DNA of 64,000 nt. Source: Cryptomeria japonica (Eukaryota; Streptophyta; Pinopsida; Cupressales; Cupressaceae). The stretch spans positions 480,846,900 to 480,910,899 of the forward strand of contig NC_081406.1 of the NCBI RefSeq assembly GCF_030272615.1, given 5' to 3'. The position numbers and the translations under genes were made by a program. Under the pieces are notes generated by a model. The model did no database searches. It saw only the letters and a list, made by a program, of their open reading frames with translations, and was not told the origin of the DNA. Positions within the stretch are counted from its first letter, which is position 1. Every line of letters starts with the position of its first letter. Shown one piece after another: positions 33,513 through 45,502 of this stretch.

Positions 33513-36500
33513 AGAATCCACCAAAATCCATATATAGAAATATATGCACCTACTTACAAAAACTTGAAAATATATGCAAAAAATGTCCTTAGGGATAGAA
33601 AGTGATTATCCCAAGCCTTCTTCAGATTATCCAAAATACTGATCATCCCACTGAAAAGATAGGCATGCATCTCAACTCCTCTTCTATCTACCAGAACACT
33701 CTTGTTTAGAGCATCTTTTGCATCTTGCATACTACTCATCAATGAGTCTAACTGGAGAGTGATAAGAGTTCTTACTTCTCCCACTCTACCCATAATTTTG
33801 TCATTTTCCTGATTTAAATGCTTAATCTTATCCAATATGCTCATAACATGACCTTCAAAATTGCTAGCCAAGACTTATTGAGTTGCATATGACTGAGATA
33901 TGCTAGCCAACTAGCCTTCTCATTCTCTTATTTTACTAGCAATGTCCATGGTAAACTTAGGCAAAATTAAACATGTCTTGTAACTTTGGCTGCCTTCATC
34001 TAATGCATCTTGTATATTGTTCATAGTAGTTATTAAGCTTCCTATCATCCTCAATCATCTTCAAAAATGTTTTCAGTCTCATAGCATTAAACTGATTCAA
34101 AATTCTAGCATCTCTTTCCTTCTCCAGAGATATAAAATGAGATTCTACAACATTCAACATACTTCTAAGCTTACCGAAGTAGTATCAGTTGTGTGGTTTA
34201 AAGGATGGAAAAAATTTCTCAAATACCTCTGCCACCAATGTTATTAACTCTTTTTTTGCAATGTGGGACTTGAGTAAGTCCTCATTGACTTTTGCTTGTG
34301 CAAGAGTTTCTAGCTTCAATGCTTGAATCGGGGAGAGTGAAATAAGATCAATACGCCCTTGAGTGAAACCATCTGAATCAGTGACAACCTATTTACCTTT
34401 GTCAGCTATAGTGTCTCTTGCCACTATCATAGAAACCTAATCATCCTTCTCTTCTCCTTTCTCCTTCTTTTTTGCCTCTACACTTTCATCTACACCCTTC
34501 TCCACATCAACTTTTCCAATCTCCTCAATTGCCTTCATTGAATCAACATCTATAACCAAAGGATCTTGTTCAGCTTCACCGAAGTTATCAACCCTTTGAT
34601 CAACATCAATTGTTGCATGTACATTAGTCTACTCTTCTAGAATGGCCTTCTCATTTGTTTTATCTTTCTACATATAAGGAACGGCTACATGCACTTCCGA
34701 AATAGATGTATCCTATGACTGATCTCTCGGTTGACTGACATCATGTGCCAGATTAACATCATATCTATGCTCTATTAAAAATTGTCTCAAAATTGTTTTG
34801 ATCTCTTTTGTCACTTCATCTATTTTCTCAAGCATGATCTTATTGACTCTCTTCTTGCTTTTTAATCTTTCCTTAGTAAGCTTTAACAATCTAACAATGT
34901 CATCTTTAGAAATGATAGAGGATAAATTCACTAATACATACTCTTTTATTCTTTCATCCTCTAAGTTGGTTGTATGCCTCCTTGCATCCAAAATGTCATA
35001 TAGGATCTTGGGTATCATGGATGATATTTTTTTTCATGTGTTACTATAAACATCCATATATTGTACAATTGCTTCCTCTATAGCTCTTTGATCTTTAACA
35101 TCAAAATTCTCATAATATATAGGCACATTCTTCAAATTTCCTTCCTTAAGAACTTCATAAATTATTTCATTCAAAGTCATTGGGGGCACAACATCATAAT
35201 TACCTGCTACCTTGTCGGACTTCAGAGCTTCATCCAATAAAAACTATTGCTTCTTGCTCGCTCTGGCTCTATCATATGGTTCAGCTTTTGTTCTTGGCTT
35301 CTTGGACGGTTGGGCTCCATCGGATTGAGGCTTCTTCACTACCCTGGCATAGGTAGTTGTCTTCTTCACCTCTTTCATTTCTTTATTAGATTATGTTTCT
35401 ATATCCTTAGCAGTGGCTACAACATATTCTCTTTGTGACTTCTCCTTCTTCCTCTTCTCTACTCCATCATTTGACTTGTCTTGTGGCTTGGATGGAGGGA
35501 TAGGCTTTTGAGCACCAGAGGTAGGTGCAAGTTGGTCTTGCCTTGGCTTGGATTGATTGGAAGGAGTGGAGACCATTTTTTATTTCTTATGTTTTACAAT
35601 GTCCTCCTCCTTCAATTTATTCTTCTCCCTAGCCCTTTGAACAACTTCCTTTGTAATTCCCATTTTTTCTGCAAGCTCCTCAACCTCTTTTCTAACTTTC
35701 ATCTTCCTTGCAGGCTTGGTGAATTTCTTATGCAAGTCAAGATCCTCTTCCTTGTAAGTACCGAACCTCTCCTCCTTCTCATCTACCAGTTTACTCAACA
35801 GATGTTGAGCATATGCATCAAGTGTATTTCCATCCACCTCATACCCCATGGGCATGATCCAAACGGTTTTAGGTTCAACTACCTCCATGTGAAATTGATC
35901 TTTGTCTACCATAAAGCAGATGGTATTCTCATATTTTTCAACAATATCTTTGGGGATCCTTTCTCTACTTTGCATCATTGTATGAAATGATTTGAAATAA
36001 CCCCATAAAGCAGAATTCTAAGTCACCACATCACCCAATCCCTGCAAACCTTCTTTTATTTGGACTATGACCAGTTTATCATAAGTCCATTATACTTTTC
36101 CTATACCGGGGATTTCATTCAAGAAGTAAAGTGCCAAACAAACAATCAAAGAACCGAACTTGAAAACATGTTTCTTATCTTGCTTGATCTTCTTCAAGTT
36201 GCTCACTAGCTCACTGAGAAGTACTCCACACATATCATATCTTTTGTCCTCCTTAAGCATTTGATAAGCTACAAATATTGTAGTACTAGATACTGAATTC
36301 TGTCTATTGGACTAGTAAACCTTATATCCTGTTACCATTGAGGCAAATCTTACATCATGTTCAATGATATCACTAATTTTCATTGACCATTTATCATACT
36401 AGGATCTGGTAATGGTTGTCATTGTTGTGTTCTTTACATGTCTCGGACTGGGGATCTCACCGATTGCACTCAAACAGGTTACCACTTGAATGGTTTTCTT

Positions 36501-36655
36501 TGTGATCTTATGAGGTCTATCCAGCCATATAAACTCATCATGAATTTAGCTCAAGACATACCTGACCCATTCGGGTTCATCAAACATCGAAAAGTGAACA
36601 AATTGGATAAAACACTTGTCTTGCAATGATTTGAATTTAGGCTTCAAATTCCCCA
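33513..36655 (-). pseudogene. H ORF-B, homologue of the E1 extra protein
   Basis: From 36655 downward the order follows E1 ORF-B: IHDEFIWLDRPHKITKKTI, DVRFASMVTGYKVY, KHVFKFGSLIVCLALYFLNE, then MPMGYEVDGNTLDAYAQHLL at about 35870. A basic Lys-rich region and IIYEVLKEGNLKNVPIYYEN near 35200 follow. The ILDARRHTTNLEDERIKEYV block is near 34980, and a charged linker leads to a coiled coil (HLNQENDKIMGRVGEVRTLI). Most of it stays in one frame with scattered stops. E1 and H proteins share block order but differ at perhaps half of positions, so the protein was conserved while diverging. No enzymatic motif was seen. Gypsy-1 interrupts just downstream of the coil, and the N-terminus is cut by gypsy-2 at 36661. 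Confidence 0.75.
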
Positions 36656-36660
36656 TACCA

Positions 36661-37352
36661 TGTAAAGACGTAAATTATTCTTTCAATAATAAAATGAAAA
36701 AATATTTATTCTTAAATAAACTTATAATTCCTTTAAAAATTCTATTTCATTCCACTTTTCCTTCCATAGCTTCATTTGATCATTCTATTTATATCATAAT
36801 AAACACAAAATTTCTATAAATATATAAAGAATTTTCATAAAATAGGAAAATTGTAGAAGTATCTTAATCTTATCTTCATACAATACTTAGGCTTTTCTAA
36901 TGCCTTAAGTTTAAATAACAAAACATAAAGAAAAGGAATAGATGCGTCCTTTGATATGCAATCCAAGCTGCTTCCGCAATCCAAGCTATACAATGAAGAT
37001 GAGAACAAGATTCAGGTGGTTTTTCTGCCCAACCTTGAAGTTTACACTTCCCCAGAATTCTCGGTCAATCAAGAATACCCGACCCTACATGAATTTCTTA
37101 GCAAAAATAATTCGATAGACAAGATGTAATTTGGTGCATGCCTAGAAGGATACATGCATTTTCAATTTTCTAATTCAATAAAGAAACAAGCAAGTTCAAT
37201 CAAGGATATGTTAGAGTGGATAAATAAATAAATCCTTCTATTTCAATGGTCAATTGGTTACTCGGCCGAGTTTAATGCCATGCATAGCAATAAAATATAG
37301 TTTGGAAAAAGAAAACTCTCTCTCTATAACCCACATTCGACATGCATCCTGG
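36661..37352 (-). repeat. Gypsy-2 3' LTR, left part
   Basis: It aligns with 48883-49560 with roughly 5% differences by eye. It breaks at CCTGG, which is duplicated on the far side of copia-A. Confidence 0.85.
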
Positions 37353-38056
37353 TGTAAGGAAACTCAGGTGCGGAAACAACTTCCTACACTAATCTCTAGA
37401 GGAAAGTATTGTGCAAATTCTTTTAAATCCTTACAATTTCAGATTCGTTAACTACTTTAACAAAGATATTGCAGCCATATACCATGCATACAAAAAATAG
37501 AGAATGACACAATGATTTACCCTGGGGAAAACCTTTCGGTAAAAAACCCCAGCACTCCAAAACCTACACAAAGTATTATCTTCAACACAACGGTTACAAC
37601 ACACTTGCAATGCAAGTTCTTTCCGGAGACAATCGACACTTAAAGACAAATCCAGTAGCATGATATCATACCAACAATACACTCTTTTCGTATCATAGTC
37701 TGTAACCCTAAAAAATGCTTATGCGCTTTCCTTTTTAGGGCAACTTCCAAAGATAGCCATACGATTGAGGAAGAGTACTCAACTTTATCAGTTGCCACAT
37801 GTCTTGCATGTCTTCACCCGTCATTGAAATCTCCTAGAAATAGCTCTTACGTGTCATAGGAATCTGTCATAACTGTTTCAGCCATGATCTCCTTACACAC
37901 AATTCAAGATGCCGACACATCAAGTGGAGTGACACATCAACATGCCAACTAGATATGTACAGTCACACTTAATTACATTATTTGCAAGAAATACATTTTA
38001 CAAAACAAATAATAAGAATAGGAATTATCCAAGGTTGAGACACCTTATTCCTAACA
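37353..38056 (-). repeat. Copia-A 3' LTR (complete)
   Basis: It starts TGTAAGGAAACTCAGG and ends ATTCCTAACA. On the minus strand it begins TGTTAGGAATAAGG after the purine tract CAAGTGGGAGAA (38057-38070). It includes a GGGGAAAACC box near 37520. Confidence 0.9.
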
Positions 38057-38106
38057 TTCTCCCACTTGTCGAACACCTTGTAAGAGCAATAGGAACATAA
38101 TAGGAA

Positions 38107-41100
38107 CTAACCACTATAGGCCAAAAGGCCCATAGACTCCGAACACCATCTGAACTTTGCAATGCCCACTGGTTTTGTTAATGCATCTGCAACATTCCTC
38201 ACAGTATCTACCTTCTCCAAATTTACCTTTCCATCTTCCACCATATCTCTCACAAAGTGAAACTGTACATCAATGTGCTTCGTTCTGGCATGGAAAGTTG
38301 GATTCTTTGTAAGGCAAATAGCGCTCTGACTATCAAACCAAATAGTAATCTGTTATGCATCAACACCAACATCAGAACACAATCTCCTAAGCCAAGTGGC
38401 TTCCTTACAAGCATGAGTAGTAGCCATGTACTCAGCTTCTGTAGTGGACAAAGCAACCACAGGTTGTCACTTACTCATCCAACTGATGGCACCACCAAAC
38501 ATAGTGAACACATAAGCACTGGTGGATCTCCTTCTGTTAATATCACCTGCCCAATCTGAATCCACAAACCCATGAATACAAACTGAATGTGGAGATCCAG
38601 AAGAGTTTCCATGGTAACATATGGAGTAATCTGATGTACCCCTCAAATATCTGAATACTTTCTTAACTGCATCCCAATGTACCCGTCCAGGGTTAGCCAT
38701 AGACCAACTCAGGACTCCCACTGCTTGGGCAATGTTTGGTCTAGTACAGACCATAGCATACATAAGACTGCCAACTGCACTAGCATAAGGTACTCTACTC
38801 ATGTCCTCCACCTCACTAGGAGATTTTGGACAATCATCTACAGATAACTTTGTTCCCACTGAAACAGGAACACATAGTGGTCTACAATCTGCCATGCTGA
38901 ACCTATCCAACATAGACTTCACATACTTACTCTGACTCAACCAAAGTTTTCTGTTAGACTTGTCTCTATTGATTTCCATACCCAAGATGTACCTTGCTGC
39001 CCCAAGATCTTTCATCTCAAACCGTGTTGACAACTGAGATTTAAAATCATAAATCATACCCTTACCCTTCCCAAACAGCAACATATCATCAACATATAAT
39101 GCAACAATAAGAAGGCTATCATTTTCAACTCTAAAATAAACACAATGATCTGATTTCGATCTTACAAATCCAAATGACAACACAAAGGCATCAAAATTAA
39201 GGTACCACATCCTAGGAGATTGCTTCAAACCATATAGAGTTTTCCTTAATCTGCAAACTAAGGATTCTTTACCTTTAACAATGTAGTGCTCAGGCCGTGA
39301 CATATAAATCTCTTCCTCCAAATCACCATGAAGGAAAGCTATCTTCACATCCATCTGTTCTATCTCTAAATCATATGATGCAGGAAGAGATAACAAAAAT
39401 ATAATGGATGTCAACTTTGCAACAGGAGAGAATATTTCACCATAATCTATTCCCTCTACCTATGAATACCCCTTTGCAACCAATCTAGCTTTGTACCTTT
39501 CAACACTGCCATCTGCATAGAATTTCTTCTTGAACACCCATTTACAGCCAACAGATTTTCTCCCTTTAGGAAAAGGTACAAGGTCCCAAGTTTTGTTTTT
39601 CTCTAATGAAGCCATCTCATCATCTATAGCCTCAATCCAGGAACCTGCATCTTCCATGCCCAAAGCCTCTTTCACAGATCTAGGCTCATCAGTGTTAGTA
39701 ATCAAAGCAAAAGCACAACTGGAATCTAACATAGAATAACCAAACCTTTATGGTTGCTTTATTTCTCTTGTGGATCTCCTCAAGGGCTGAGGTTGAGGTT
39801 GTTCTTCCTCTTCTTCCGAACTATCAGAGCTACTAGAGCTCTCCTCATCATTAGACCCAACATGGTCTCTCTATTCAGTCTTCTCAGGGGTAGGAGGAAA
39901 CTGAACAACATCTTTTTCCTTTTCTTTTTCATATGGTTGTAGCACAACGGGAGAGGATGTTAGCTCTTTGAAAATAGCATTTCTACTATGCAACACCTTA
40001 CTAGTCATAGGATCCCAAAGCTTGTATCCTTTCACACCAACACTGTATCCGATAAAAATACATTTGATAGCTTTGTTTTCCAACTTAGATCTTTTCTCCT
40101 TTGGAATATGTGCATAAGCTTCACAACCAAAAACACGAAGATGTCTTATTGAAGGCTTCTTACCAGACCACACCTCCATGGGTGTCTTACCAACAAGAGC
40201 TGATGTAGGAGATCTGTTAACTAGATAGCAGGCAGTGGCCACAACTTCAGCCCAAAACCTTTGTTCTAAACTAGCTCCACTAAGCATACTCCTAGCCTTC
40301 TCCATCAGTGTCCTATTCATTCTCTCTGCAACTCCATTTTGTTGCGGGGTGTAAGGAGTTGTCTTATGTCTCTCGATTCCTTGTTCTTTACAGAACTGTT
40401 TAGACTCTATGGAACAAAACTCACCACCATTATCAGTTCTCACACACCTGATTCTTTTACTAGTCTGATTCTCCACGAGAGCCTTAAATTCCTTGAACTA
40501 ACTGAAAACCTGTGTCTTACTTTTCAGGAAATATATCCAAGTCCTTCTACTGTAATCATCTATAAAAGATACAAAATATACAGAACTAGAGATAGAAGGA
40601 ACTTTTATAGGACCAAATACATCAGAATGAATAAGATCCAAAAGTCTAGAAGACTTGTGAGAACTGGAGTAGAACTGAACACGATTTTGCTTACCATAAA
40701 CACAGTGTTCACAGAAATCGAATTTGAGATTACAATCATTTAGCCCCTCGATGAGATTTTTAGTTTTCAAGGTCCTAAGACCCTTCTCACCAATGTGGCC
40801 AAATCTCATATGCCACAACATTGTCTTTTCTGCAGGAAGCTTGCCTTCCAAAGTGTTTGCACCCTTAGGTACACTTACTGCACTGCCATCAAAACCCATT
40901 GCCACAGTCTTCTTTACTGCTCATTTAGATGGTGGGGATGAAGTGATAGTCACTCTCTTCTTTGAAATAGAAGAAATATTGCACTGAGCAATGCATGCAT
41001 CAAGCTGAAACAAAGTACCTCTCCTAGTACCTTTAGCGAGCACCATAGAACCTCTCATCATCTTGCATCCATCTTTAGAAAAGACAACTTGCACACCTAC

Positions 41101-42186
41101 ATCATTTAGCATACTTACAGATAAAAGGTTTCATGCCAAACCAGTAATGTGCATAACTCCGTTGATTCCCTTTACTCGTCCATCAGGAAATCTGATAGTG
41201 ACCCTTCCGCGTCCAACTATCTTTAGGTGAGAATCATCACCCAAGTACACCTTTCCACCATCAAACTCTTCATATTTTGAGAACCAGTTTCGATGAGAGG
41301 TCATGTGAAAAGAAGCACCCGAGTCTACCAACCACACATCATCAGATGCATGGGCTACCAAAGCTACAATAAAAGCATCTCCATCTTCTTGAGATTTTTC
41401 GGAAGCTGAATCTAAGCCTTTCTTCTTCTTCTTCGGTTCTTTGCAGTCCCTCCGGAAGTGCCCAAATTTATCACAGTTCCAACATTTCACCTTGGACTTT
41501 CCAGGAGTCTTAGAACTCCCACAGGATTTGGATCTGCCCTTCTTTGACTTATTGTCATTCTGCTTTCCTTTGTCGTTGGATCTCCCGTGAACAGCAAGTG
41601 CTTCCTTAGACGAATCTGAAGTCTTTCTTTGCATCTCCTCAGATAGCAGCGAAGACACCACATTATCCATACGGAATGTGACTATAGTACTTCTGAGAGC
41701 CATCACAAGATGGTCCCATGAATCCGGCAAGGAACAAAGTAGGGTCATACATCGATCCTCCTCCTTGATCTTGGCACCGGATGATGCCAACTATGCAATC
41801 AATAAATTGAATGTGTTGAGATGATCAGTTACAGATCCACCTTCCTCCATCCTTAAAGAATACAACTTCTTTCTCAGGAACAACTTATTCACCAGAGATT
41901 TGGCCTGATACACAGACCCAAGCCGTGTCCACAAAGAATTTTCAGTAGTCTCATCAAGAACATTCAGAAGAACGACATCTGCTAGATAGAGTCTGATGAG
42001 ACCCCTAGCCTTCTGATCCTTGATCTCCCAATCCGCTAGAGATATCGCTGCAGGTCTCACATCAAGTGTAGTAGCCTCCCATAGATCGCGGTCTTCAAGC
42101 ATGTCTTCCATCTTCAGTTTCCACAACTCAAAATTAGTGGCATTAAATTTCTCCACCTCCATTCTACTGTATGAGGAACTTGCCAT
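38107..42186 (-). pseudogene. Copia-A gag-pol polyprotein, nine stops and no frameshift
   Basis: One frame of about 1,360 codons beginning MASSSYSRMEVEKFNATNFE. Domains in order: gag; a zinc knuckle CWNCDKFGHFRRDC (about 41470); aspartic protease VDSGASFHMT (about 41320); pre-integrase WHMRFGHIGEKGL; integrase core HSDVFGPI, SFIDDYSRRTWIYF, VRTDNGGEF and TPQQNGVAERMNRTL; reverse transcriptase CKWVFKKKFYADGSVERYKA and catalytic YVDDMLLFG (about 39080); RNase H STTEAEYMA and HIDVQFHFVRD. Catalytic residues are all present. In-frame stops: 41791 TAG, 41131 TGA, 40921 TGA, 40498 TAG, 39871 TAG, 39748 TAA, 39460 TAG, 38467 TGA, 38353 TAA. At least eight fit C-to-T changes of CAG, CAA or CGA. The terminal stop is at 38107. 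In the intact state it would build the particle, copy the RNA and integrate the cDNA. Confidence 0.92.
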
Positions 42187-42290
42187 CTCAATCTGCAAAT
42201 AAGATTCAGAATGCTCTACACAAAAAACTCCCACTCAACTTGAGATTAGCTCAAAAAACCCTACCCAACAACTAGGATCAAAAGTTGATC

Positions 42291-42306
42291 AAGCACTGAT
42301 ACCACT
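42291..42306 (-). other. Copia-A primer-binding site
   Basis: The minus strand reads GTGGTATCAGTGCTTG directly after the U5 end, close to the initiator tRNA-Met complement. Confidence 0.8.
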
Positions 42307-42451
42307 TGTAAGGAAACTCAGGTGCGGAAACAACTTCCTACACTAATCTCTAGAGGAAAGTATTGTGCAAATTCTTTTAAATCCTTACAATTTCAGATTC
42401 ATTAACTACTTTAACAAAGATATTGCAGCCATATACCTGAGTTTCCTTACA
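42307..42451 (-). repeat. Copia-A 5' LTR reduced to R-U5 plus inverted cap
   Basis: 42307-42435 matches 37353-37481 with a single difference, a G/A at a CpG. The remaining about 575 bases of the LTR (U3) are absent. The sequence then continues CCTGAGTTTCCTTACA (42436-42451), the exact reverse complement of the LTR's first 16 bases. The target duplication CCTGG follows directly. Confidence 0.9.
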
Positions 42452-42456
42452 CCTGG

Positions 42457-45400
42457 AAGGTAATCTTTCCAAACACACAAACATGTCTAGCTTTTCTAAT
42501 ATTCATATGACATTAGAACTAAGTACATGGAAGACAATCTTTTCTTTTCTCAATTCTATCTTCCTATTCCTCACATGATAAAATTATAATATTTAAAGAA
42601 AACAATCTTTCATTAATTAGATATATAAGAAACAATCTTGCGTTTACAACCAATTTTATTTGGCAAGAAAACAATCTTTCATGGACAAACAAATATATAT
42701 CTGAAAAGAGAACAATCTTTCACTTCTATCTTTTCAAGTAAATCAAAAACTAAAAATACGAAGGTGTAACACATGTATGTATGTTTACATAAATATTGAA
42801 TAAAAAAATAATTACACATTCTTTATTAATTTATCATAACATTTAAATAGTGTAATCATTAACTTGCATTCTATTTCTTATGGTTTTGAATTTCCACATT
42901 TATATCATCTAAGTTCTCTATCTTTCCATGTGTTTTGGTTTGTCTACCTCTTTTCTCGAATAGCATATTTAGTTTGATACTAATATGTGGTTTTTCATGA
43001 TTTATGAATTCAACTAACTGATTTTACTAATTTTCCATAACAACATTTAACATGATGAAAATTCATAATGTGCATACATATATGGATTTTCAAATGAGAT
43101 ACCCAATAATCATCTTAATGCAAGGATCAAATTCGGGAGTGTAACTCTTTTCCTCACGAAATCAGAATAAGCTTCAATATTTAATAATTCATTATCCTAA
43201 TATTTCATCTTCTTTGTGGTTCAAATTCAAAGTTTATAATGCCCAAACTCTCTCTATCCCCTTGCTTTGTTTCTAGAGGATTTTTTGATCTAATTTCTAT
43301 GAGTTACACTATGTTTATCAACAAACCTTAAGAAAATATTTCATTATTTCATCTTTATTTACATGAACATATTTTAAAGCAATTTTAAATGGTTTCATAT
43401 CAGGAAATTGAATATCATGATTCCAATTCCTTCATTTGATTATTGTATAAATATGAACAAAATAGAACATTCTTTTATCTTTTAGATCTCTATGACAAAA
43501 CATGCTAGAATAGAGCCTACCTCTAGAATACGATCCAAGTCTATTATGACCACTGATAACTTCTCCAAAAACTATCTGCAATACGTCCAGATTCCAATGC
43601 TTTTCTCCTCTACGCTATTCTATCTCATGAGCTCTCTCTTCTCTACTTACTACTCTATATTTCCATTCTCTATTCTATAGTTCTTATCTTTTCTATATTC
43701 TCTAAAATTCGATGCTAAATCTGAGATGATCATCACCAATCTTTTATGACTGGTCATAATACTCCTAAACCTCCAATACATTTCTCTTCTACATTCCATT
43801 CTCTAATCCTTTGTTGTATGTGTGTCCTTCTCTTCCAATTAGATGGTCTATATATAGTGTTTTCATCTACCTTCTTTCCTATTTTTGGGCCCATCTCTCT
43901 TAGTGGTGGACTGATTCTAAGTGACACCACACATTGTTTAGCTGCAATATCACAATCCTAAATGGTTTCGAACACTTGTGTGTTCTCCATGCAATGATAT
44001 TCATTATCCCTGTTGTTGACACCAAATTGCTCAAGTCATTTAAGTTCTTTATTACTGGTGTTATTATGTAGACTAATTACCACGTAATTCTTCAAACACA
44101 TCATGGTGTTCTTTGCAAAATCCATGCTCATCTCAAACACTTCATTGTGGTTAATATTTCTTGCAGAATTCGTGTTCATTTCAAACACTACAAGTTTGTT
44201 TGATGCATGGTAGATCTATTATCAACTCCTTGCAAATCGGTACCAAGTTATAGTGGCATTTAAGTCTTATGCCAAGTCAATTTTACTAGTAAGGACTTCC
44301 TTATAACATGCAAAGTTTATTAAATTAATTCCTAAACTGCACGTATTGTTTTTTGAAGACCAAGAATTTGTTATACCTACTACGTACTACATTGTCCATG
44401 GCTTGGTTGACGTGGTCAAAGGAAAACAAATCTGCAACATGGTTGATATGGAAACTATTAAAGGGGAGGAGGAGTGGTCAGTGGTAATACCGACCCCTCC
44501 CTATAAATATGGGGAGTTGTAATATTACAATCGACCTCCCTCATTTAACATTTACTTTGCATTAAATAAATTGCCAACCCTTTCGGTTATTATGTTTTCA
44601 ATTAAGTCGCTTTTCATGTTTATATTTATACATATATTTATATTTATATTTATATTTATAAATATATATATAAATGTAAATAATGACTTTTCATAAAACA
44701 AAATAATTTAATTTCAACAATCTATTTACATATATAGTAATTCCATACGTATATATATGTATATGTTCAAATTTTTATTCAAACTCATATATATAATACG
44801 TATAATTATATATATTTAAATATAACTATAGTAATAAATAAATTCAAATTTTAATTATCTTTTCTTTTTCAAGACATAATATAATTTATATACGAATATA
44901 TATGTGTATATACTTGTATATGTATATCCTTACACACACACACAGATATATATATATCATAAATCAAGAAGTGGAAACATAAACACGATATTTAATCCAT
45001 TTCACAAGATGCACATACAAACATCAAAATACATGTATAAACATTTAAAACAATCTATCAATTAAAACTACTCATTCCAAATACATTATCCCAATTTAAA
45101 CAAACACTCAAATAAGGTCATTTAAATCATCCATCTTTACAAGATACAAATTATAAATTCTAATGTGGTGTGTGAGATACTCCATCTATTCTAGCGAAAT
45201 CTAAGAGCTAAAACAACTCTACCTGAACCATGTTCTCACTTTCATTTGCGTTCATATGTTCCTGCATTAACTTGCGCTCAATTTCTCATTAGCAATGACA
45301 ATCCCCAATAATAAAAATATTACCGATCATTTAATTGCACTTGCAGAAAATAATATAAATCATTTCTTTGCATTTGAATTTCTTTCACATTATCATCTAA

Positions 45401-45502
45401 TTCCTCTAAAATTTTCCATTTCCATTTCAATTTCATTTCATTTGCAAAAAGTAAACATTATTTTCCTAATTAAATAATTATGGATAAATAATGTTCGTGA
45501 CA
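42457..45502 (-). repeat. Gypsy-2 3' LTR, right part
   Basis: 42457-42993 matches 49561-50093. The remainder has no second copy in the window. The end is fixed by a minus-strand purine tract AAGAGGGGAAGGA followed by TGTCACGAACATT. Together with 36661-37352 this makes an LTR of about 3.7 kb. It includes a TATAAATA-containing segment near 44509-44516 and AT-rich runs at about 44620-44960. Confidence 0.65.
44620..44960. repeat. AT-rich low-complexity block
   Basis: Repeated TATTTA and TATATA runs, with a short (CA)n near 44934-44945. Confidence 0.8.

Larger units (their letters stand above)
37353..42451 (-). mobile_element. Copia-A: full-length Ty1/copia element with aberrant 5' end
   Basis: The 3' LTR is 37353-38056, the polyprotein 38107-42186, and the primer-binding site is near 42294. 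The right end is only an LTR fragment (42307-42435) followed by a 16-base inverted copy of the LTR terminus. A 5-bp duplication, CCTGG, flanks it at 37348-37352 and 42452-42456, and the gypsy-2 LTR is continuous across the insertion. This shows that the aberrant end was present when the element integrated. Confidence 0.9.

Noticed and set aside
37341-37352. Assembly error as the explanation for the odd copia-A end
   Set aside because: The CCTGG duplication and the uninterrupted gypsy-2 LTR on both sides fit a real integration, although read-level confirmation is still needed.
38250-38456. Separate minus-strand frame near the copia-A end
   Set aside because: RNase H motifs (STTEAEYMA, HIDVQFHFVRD) are in the main polyprotein frame; this frame is a shadow.
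40339-40743. 134-codon plus-strand frame
   Set aside because: Shadow of the copia-A integrase on the minus strand.
44505-44520. TATAAATA as a plus-strand host promoter
   Set aside because: It lies inside the gypsy-2 LTR and no downstream plus-strand gene is visible; the motif also reads as TATTTATA on the element strand.
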